This document shows, in pieces, positions 58,855 through 64,000 of a DNA stretch of 64,000 nucleotides. The notes below the pieces were generated by a model. That model had not been told where the DNA came from, ran no database searches, and worked only from the letters and a program-made list of their open reading frames with translations. Both the position numbers and the translations under genes were made by a program. The stretch's first letter is position 1. Each line of letters begins with the position of its first letter. Source of the stretch: Peribacillus frigoritolerans (GTDB taxonomy: Bacteria > Bacillota > Bacilli > Bacillales > DSM-1321); assembly GCF_001636405.1 (NCBI RefSeq), contig NZ_KV440950.1, positions 4,258,778 through 4,322,777 of the forward strand, in the 5' to 3' direction.

Positions 58855-59511
58855 TTATGAATTTGATGATTTTTGATAAAGCTTATTTTCCAATATATAC
58901 TGATAACACTGATCGGGCAGTAAATATCGTGGTTCCCCGCCCATTGCAAATTCATCCCTTATATATGTAGAACTGATTTCCATGGAAAGGCCTTTATCAA
59001 TAAGGTGAAATGTATTGCCATCATCATAATTCCTTAGCAATGGACTTTTGGATATGATTTTCAGCATATCGATTCCATCCCGAGCCATGACAATGAATTT
59101 ATGATTGGCAATCAATTTTTCCCTGAATTTCCATCGTAAGTGTACCGGCAGCTCCTGATTATCAATATCTTCAAGTAAATCTGCACCCATTATGAAGTAA
59201 ACTTCGTCTTTTGGAAATCGAGATTTAAAATATTCCATCGTATACCAAGTATATTGTTTACTCGTTCCGGCACGTTCATTAATTTCATAATCACTGACTT
59301 CGAATATCGGGTTGCCCCCTATTGCCAGCTTGAGCATTTGCCAACGGTGTTCATTGCTTGTTTTCATCTGTTTATCGATACGGCCATTTGCGCAAGGTAA
59401 AAAAATCACCTTGTCCAGCTTAGCACGATGCGCAATGGTGGATGCTGTCCATAAATGCACATTCGTGACCGGATCGAAGGAAGATCCGTAAATCCCAATT
59501 TTACCCATCAT
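58855..59511 (-). CDS. nicotinate-nucleotide adenylyltransferase-like protein
   Basis: 218-residue nucleotidyltransferase of the NadD family. The ATP-binding block GIYGSSFDPVTNVHL (HxxH-type, residues 5-19) and C-terminal ISSTYIRDEF are intact; FIMGADLLEDI near 110 is also typical. It is longer than the usual 190-residue NadD and lies at the end of the tryptophan/kynurenine cluster, 13 bases after kynB, so it is probably a second, specialised copy. NadD makes NaAD from nicotinate mononucleotide and ATP. How it connects to kynurenine breakdown here is not clear, because no quinolinate-forming genes are present in the window. Confidence 0.8.
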   Translation of the reverse strand: MMGKIGIYGSSFDPVTNVHLWTASTIAHRAKLDKVIFLPCANGRIDKQMKTSNEHRWQMLKLAIGGNPIFEVSDYEINERAGTSKQYTWYTMEYFKSRFPKDEVYFIMGADLLEDIDNQELPVHLRWKFREKLIANHKFIVMARDGIDMLKIISKSPLLRNYDDGNTFHLIDKGLSMEISSTYIRDEFAMGGEPRYLLPDQCYQYILENKLYQKSSNS

Positions 59512-59524
59512 CTTATCCCCCTCA

Positions 59525-60150
59525 TCAGCCTTTCTTCTTCACCACGGCCCTGACCGGGCTCCCGTCCCCTGCTTCCAATGCCAGCGGCAATGCAGCCAAA
59601 TCGTACAGCCCAGGCTCCAGTCCATCAAGGACCAGCCCTTCGAGTATATGAATTCCACAGCCTGACAGTTTATTGTGGGCAGGTAATTCTTTGCTGTCGA
59701 GACAGTCGACTGAAGGTAAATCAAGCCCAAGGAGCCTAACCCCTTTATTTGCAAGGAAGGGAACTAAATCTGGATCAACCGGTGGAATCCATTCCGGAAA
59801 ACGGCTAAGGTCCTTCCATTGACCTGTTGCCACCAACAACCGCCGGACCCCTGTCAATTCGATGCCTTCAAAAGCTTTAATGCCAATGCTTTCAGCTGCA
59901 TCCACCTTTACTACGGTAGCAGTGCCAATATATAAATCAAGATCGAGTTCGATGATTTTTTTCCATTCTCATCAAAATGAGAGGGAGCATCAATATGAGT
60001 TCCTAAATGTGTACTCATCCGGATTTCCCCTATATTGACGGAAGACCCTTCAGCCATTGATGAATTCAGCCGATATGAATATTGCGTATCTCCTGGCCAA
60101 TATGGCGTATTTTCATTGAGGCGCTGAGAAATATCTAACCATTGATTCAT
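59525..60150 (-). pseudogene. kynB: kynurenine formamidase KynB, single frameshift
   Basis: A cyclase-family formamidase of about 208 residues that hydrolyses N-formylkynurenine. The metal-binding HLGTHIDAPSHFDENG motif is intact. After GKK the frame runs into SSNSILIYILALLP and a stop, whereas the +1 frame continues correctly as IIELDLDLYIGTATVVKVD and on through GVRRLLVATGQW and LAALPLALEAGDGSPVRAVV. The cause is one missing A in a run of seven A at about 59957-59963. All else looks intact, so a sequencing error or a slippery tract is possible. Start: ATG 60150 after AAGGAGGGGTGAACAT. Confidence 0.85.
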
Positions 60151-60164
60151 ATGTTCACCCCTCC

Positions 60165-61010
60165 TTACAGTTTGGTCCTTAATGTCCATAGCTCAGGAAA
60201 AAATGGCTGTTCGACCACTTTTTTCAGATAACTTACACCGGACGATCCGCCAGTTCCCTTTTTATTGCCGATGATACGTTCTACGGTGCTCATATGATTG
60301 AATCTCCAGAATTGTTGTTGACCTCCAATATCAACGAGTTTTTCGGCCAGCTCATACAAATCCCAGTAGTTATGCACATCACGGTAAACGGTCAGCCACG
60401 CGCTTTCAACACTTGCATTTTCCTGATAAATGACAGACCAATCCCTGTTCAATACCGATTGATCAATGGGAAGTCCCCTTGCAGCCAAAGCCCCTATAGC
60501 CGCATCATAAATACTAGGTTTATTCAAGGCTGCCATCATCGACTCATAAAGCTCGGGCTGATGACCGAAAACGGCCAATATTTTCGAATTCTTTTGACCC
60601 ATCGCAAATTCTATCAACCTGTTCTGAAATGATTGAAACCCTGAAGAGTTTCCTAGTTTCTCCCGGAATTCCATATAATCGGATGGCGTCAATGTCGAAA
60701 GCACATTCCAGGATTGAACAAGTTGCTGTTGGATTCTGGCCACTCTGGATAGCATCTTAAAGGAAGGCTCCAAATGTCCTGCCACAATATGATCAGTTGC
60801 TGCAGTCAATTCATGGAGGATCAATTTCATCCATAATTCACTTGTTTGGTGAATGATAATGAACAGCATTTCATCGTGATGGCCGGAAAGCCGATGCTGA
60901 CTTGATAATATTTGATTTAAATGCAGGTAGTCCCCATAGGACATATCTTTTTCAAAATCAGTTACCATACTTTCTTCCAAACGATGTTCATCCCTTGGAC
61001 CCTTATCCAT
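60165..61010 (-). CDS. kynA: tryptophan 2,3-dioxygenase
   Basis: 281-residue heme enzyme that opens the indole ring of L-tryptophan to give N-formylkynurenine. Typical blocks: [40 protein letters not shown]-like [21 protein letters not shown] and the C-terminal [24 protein letters not shown] with the heme/substrate region. ATG 61010 gives the usual family length; it follows AAAGAGGGATGGT. The APC transporter gene ends 17 bases upstream. Confidence 0.95.
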   Translation of the reverse strand: MDKGPRDEHRLEESMVTDFEKDMSYGDYLHLNQILSSQHRLSGHHDEMLFIIIHQTSELWMKLILHELTAATDHIVAGHLEPSFKMLSRVARIQQQLVQSWNVLSTLTPSDYMEFREKLGNSSGFQSFQNRLIEFAMGQKNSKILAVFGHQPELYESMMAALNKPSIYDAAIGALAARGLPIDQSVLNRDWSVIYQENASVESAWLTVYRDVHNYWDLYELAEKLVDIGGQQQFWRFNHMSTVERIIGNKKGTGGSSGVSYLKKVVEQPFFPELWTLRTKL

Positions 61011-61027
61011 ACCATCCCTCTTTCCCT

Positions 61028-62377
61028 TTACTTTCTTTTGAATTTCGACATCAATAAATAAACGATGCAAAGAAAGATCAGCCATGGAACCCCGAACTGG
61101 AGCACGATTTTAAATGGGCCAGTGAACCAGGTGGATACCGTCAAAGCAAACAAAAGAAATGCACCCAGAATCGTTAGATATGGAAATCCATACATTTTAA
61201 CCGGTAATTTGCGGCCCCCTGATTTCTCCCACCTCTTCCTGAAATATAAATGGGAAATGAACACCATGAACCAGGTTAGAATGGCTCCGAACATCGATAT
61301 CCCCATCATGAATGCATATGAAGTATCCGGAAGCAGGACTTTTACTCCTGCAGCAAGAAATATTCCTAAAGTGGATATGAGAAGGGCCCTTAGCGGGACA
61401 CCTTTCCTGCTCACTTTTTGAAATAGGGCTGGAGCCTGATGTTGCTCGGATAATGAAAATATCATTCTGGTGGAGGCATATAATTGACTATTCATTGCAG
61501 ATAAAGCCGCGGTTAAAATAATGAAATTCATTATCCCAGATGCCCCGGGAACATTCAGGATTTCCATTACCTTGACAAATGGGCTCTTATCAATACCGGC
61601 AGCTTGCCAGGGAACAATCATTAACATGATCCCGATAGTCAGTACATAAAAAGTGGCAAGCCTGAAGACAGTTGCCTTCAAAGCTTTAGGTACGGCTATA
61701 TCCGGATCCTTTGCTTCCCCCGCCGTCACCGCAATCAGCTCAGTTCCTAAAAAGCTGAAAAGCGAAATGAATATAGCGACCCAAAGCCCCCAAAATCCGA
61801 AAGGCATAAAACCTCCATCACTGGCATAGTTCTCTACACCGATCCCGCTTGAAGGCTCGGCGCCAATCACCACATAGGCCCCCAGTAGAATGAATATGAC
61901 AATGGCGCTTATCTTGATCATTGAAAATACATACTCAAAATTGCCGAATGTATTGACACTCGTCGCATTTACATAGATTAGCAGTGCAGCAAAAAGGACA
62001 ATCCAAATGCTCCCAGGCACAGCCGGAAACCAATATTTCATATAAACAGCGATGGCACTCACTTCGACACCAATGGCAAGAACATTCGCTATCCAATAGG
62101 AATACCTCACAACAAAACCCGCAAATGGACTTATATATTTTTCCGCAATGGTTCCAAAGGATCCCGATGTTGGATGGGCTACAGTCATTTCCGCCAAACA
62201 TCCCATCAGCAGAAGGACAATGAATGCACCTATTGCATAGCTGATAAGTACACTTGGACCAGCCGTGGAAATCGCAAGGCCGCTGCCCAAAAATAACCCG
62301 GTGCCAATTGCACACCCCATGGCTATCATAGTGATTTGATTCGATGATAATTCACGTTGAAGCTTATTTTTCTCCAT
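61028..62377 (-). CDS. amino acid permease (AAT family), candidate tryptophan/kynurenine uptake
   Basis: 449-residue APC-superfamily permease with 12 membrane segments. [20 protein letters not shown] (first helix) and [18 protein letters not shown] (TM6 region) are typical of the AAT family (GabP, AnsP, YbxG types). It lies between kynU and kynA in one run of genes, so tryptophan or kynurenine is the likely substrate by context. Start: ATG after GGGAGCAACAT. Confidence 0.85.
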   Translation of the reverse strand: MEKNKLQRELSSNQITMIAMGCAIGTGLFLGSGLAISTAGPSVLISYAIGAFIVLLLMGCLAEMTVAHPTSGSFGTIAEKYISPFAGFVVRYSYWIANVLAIGVEVSAIAVYMKYWFPAVPGSIWIVLFAALLIYVNATSVNTFGNFEYVFSMIKISAIVIFILLGAYVVIGAEPSSGIGVENYASDGGFMPFGFWGLWVAIFISLFSFLGTELIAVTAGEAKDPDIAVPKALKATVFRLATFYVLTIGIMLMIVPWQAAGIDKSPFVKVMEILNVPGASGIMNFIILTAALSAMNSQLYASTRMIFSLSEQHQAPALFQKVSRKGVPLRALLISTLGIFLAAGVKVLLPDTSYAFMMGISMFGAILTWFMVFISHLYFRKRWEKSGGRKLPVKMYGFPYLTILGAFLLFALTVSTWFTGPFKIVLQFGVPWLIFLCIVYLLMSKFKRK

Positions 62378-62391
62378 ATGTTGCTCCCATT

Positions 62392-63559
62392 CTAGGCAAT
62401 GATTCCCCTTTTATTTTCATAGTTTTCATATAATCTGCCGTCCGTGACCTTGTTTAGTACCTGTACAGTTTCGTAGACTTCCTGAAAAGAGGTATAAAGA
62501 GCGACAATTCGGTTCACGATAATCGGGATTGATGGCCTCTTGTTTCAATGCTTTACATATTCTCGCAGCTTCTGGATGTTCAAGGATGATATGACCGCCC
62601 ATTTTTGATTCATGCCTTGGGCTCTCAATTCCAAATCCATATCCCGTTTATTCCGATTGTATTAAATCCATAAGATATTGAGTCAGCCTCAAGGATTTCT
62701 TCCGAACTTGTTCTAACCCCGCTTCCGCAAACATTTCAAGCGAGCCTAAAAGGGGAGCCATGCTTAATAAATGGGGAGTTCCAATTTGAAAGGCACCTGC
62801 CGAATTGGCCTGGGTAAAGGTATGTTCCATAGCGAACTGCTTATCTTTCCGCGAGCCAAACCATCCAGTCAACCCAGGCTTCCTTGCGAAATGCTTCCGA
62901 TTCACATATAACCCCACTACACATCCTGGTCCGCCTCAAATGCTTATGCGGGATGGCACCCACAGAATGACAGGCATCGAATCCGATCATGATTCCACGC
63001 GCATGCGCTTCCTTCGTTAACCTTTCCATATCAAGGATCTGACCGCTTCGATATAAAACCGTCGGAAGTACAATCAACGCTATTTCCTCGTTCATCTCGG
63101 CTTTTCACCTGAACCAAGTGTGCCGAGGGGTCATGCCCATGTAATCGCAGCTGGCTTTGAAGTGCATAGATATCACTTGGAAAGGTTAGTTCATCCGCCA
63201 AAATCTTATTCCTGCCAGCTCTCGGTTTTAAAAAAAGTGGCTGCAAGCTGATGCAGATTAGCCGTAGTCGACCCTCCCATTATCACTTCATCCTCTAAAG
63301 CTCCTACCAACGGGGCACTCAATTCACCCAATCTCTCAGAAAAGTAAAACCAGGGCTCAGCGCCCTCCGTCCAGCCATTGATCCCATACTTTTTCCAATC
63401 TTACAATTACTCCATTAAACTTTTCTAAGCCCGCTTCGATAAAAGTCCCAATGAGTTGCCATCCATATAAATCATCCCGGGGTTTAAATAGAACTCCTCT
63501 CTGTAAGAAACTAATGGGCCTTCCTGATCCATCGTTTTCGCATACTCTTTCGTTGACAT
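62392..63559 (-). pseudogene. kynU: kynureninase KynU, heavily degraded
   Basis: PLP-dependent kynureninase (about 428 residues when intact), here in at least four broken pieces. The N-terminal [20 protein letters not shown] is in frame from 63559. A one-base slip follows in a T7 run near 63233, and a deletion joins VKSRDE to [11 protein letters not shown]. Another deletion after HSVGAIPHK removes the PLP-lysine region, jumping to [15 protein letters not shown]. The C-terminal piece is frameshifted, ending [12 protein letters not shown] at 62392. Net loss is about 120 bases. It cannot be functional. Confidence 0.88.
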
Positions 63560-63608
63560 GAAATTATGATATCCATGTTCTCCCCGCTTCCTTCCAATCC
63601 ACTTTTTT

Positions 63609-64000
63609 TCACTTGTAAATCCCTACCCCTTCCCATGCCAACCTTATCATTCTGTCAGGATCTTTTTCAATATAATCCTTTTTATCAAAAATCATTGTGT
63701 AGTGGTTGGTTTCATCATATTTCGGCCAAATTTCACCTTCCGGGGGGTTGGGGTTTCCATATTTCGCAAAGTTGACCCAATGGCCCTGCATTCTATGGGA
63801 AACCTTTAGGGCAGCTGACCTTGAACCATATGAAACAATCCGTTTCCCGAATGCCGAATCGAAAGTCTGGAAAGCAAAAGGGATTTCCATACCATGCGTC
63901 GCCCCTAATTTACTTATGCGCATGGCCGCCGTTTTATAATCAAAACGATACATCCATGTTTTTTCAAAGCGGCTGTATGCCTCCGCATACCAAACCGAGG
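63609..64000 (-). CDS. type B carboxylesterase, C-terminal part (cut by window end)
   Basis: The last 130 residues of a carboxylesterase/para-nitrobenzyl esterase. [20 protein letters not shown] runs in from the window edge, then [16 protein letters not shown] carries the catalytic-His neighbourhood, and [18 protein letters not shown] and [17 protein letters not shown] are standard C-terminal blocks. The reading frame is open at position 64000, so the N terminus and the active-site Ser lie outside. Same strand as the kyn genes, about 50 bases upstream of the kynU relic. Confidence 0.85.
   Translation of the reverse strand, partial: SVWYAEAYSRFEKTWMYRFDYKTAAMRISKLGATHGMEIPFAFQTFDSAFGKRIVSYGSRSAALKVSHRMQGHWVNFAKYGNPNPPEGEIWPKYDETNHYTMIFDKKDYIEKDPDRMIRLAWEGVGIYK

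Overview
The window looks like chromosome from a Bacillus-type firmicute, most likely the Peribacillus/Bacillus simplex side of Bacillaceae. Strong AGGAGG-type ribosome binding sites, a Spo0E-family phosphatase, CwlO- and CwlK-type wall hydrolases, MalK/MalR, a CodY-like box, S-box and THI-box riboswitches and U-tailed terminators after most genes all point that way. This placement is inference from gene content; no rRNA or marker gene is present. I found no tRNA, rRNA, CRISPR array or prophage.

Layout. 1-7 kb: malic enzyme, the malate-sensing pair MalR/MalK, and release factor 3. 7-16 kb: a cold-shock gene behind an inverted-repeat promoter, a YtrA/YtrB-like antibiotic-response ABC operon with a palindromic operator, Ohr, a UMF1-family transporter, a glycerophosphodiesterase, a hairpin repeat, and a short membrane leader gene in front of a YidC2-type insertase. 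16-22 kb: cyanophycin synthetase and cyanophycinase, a stress flavoprotein-like gene, a 21-nt repeat tract, an M42 peptidase and small genes. 22-28 kb: an App/Opp-type oligopeptide ABC operon (D-F-B-C-A) with a CodY-like box. 28-36 kb: YetJ, a decayed IS1182-type element, thioesterase, CwlK, a frameshifted DinB gene, an ABC exporter, an SGNH hydrolase, a GNAT and Spo0E. 36-41 kb: a SAM-I riboswitch with no methionine gene behind it, and a TPP-riboswitch operon tenA-thiW-thiD-thiM-thiE. 41-54 kb: niacin-type MFS transporter, aldehyde dehydrogenase, AmpS, a second cold-shock gene, a DUF218 protein, a class A beta-lactamase-like protein, two tandem hairpin elements, yezD, an amino acid permease, an aldose epimerase, YxcD and CwlO. 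54-64 kb: the sulfate ABC operon sbp-cysT-cysW-cysA and a decaying tryptophan/kynurenine operon.

The most interesting item is at 15137-15455. A 95-codon single-pass membrane leader ends in an acidic arrest-like tail (RFFTFIRQ...SPDDSDEPSLLL) and lies 28 nt before yidC. The end of its coding region can base-pair with the yidC Shine-Dalgarno. This matches the MifM system of B. subtilis, in which nascent-chain stalling senses membrane-insertion capacity, but the arrest sequence has diverged.

Other points: GC-rich hairpin repeats that share ends with the IS1182 remnant and are flanked by duplicated terminators; the orphan SAM riboswitch; a yezD leader with a perfect sigma-A promoter, a palindrome, an attenuator-like hairpin and a Cys-containing micro-ORF; and a sulfate-uptake operon whose promoter carries a related palindrome.
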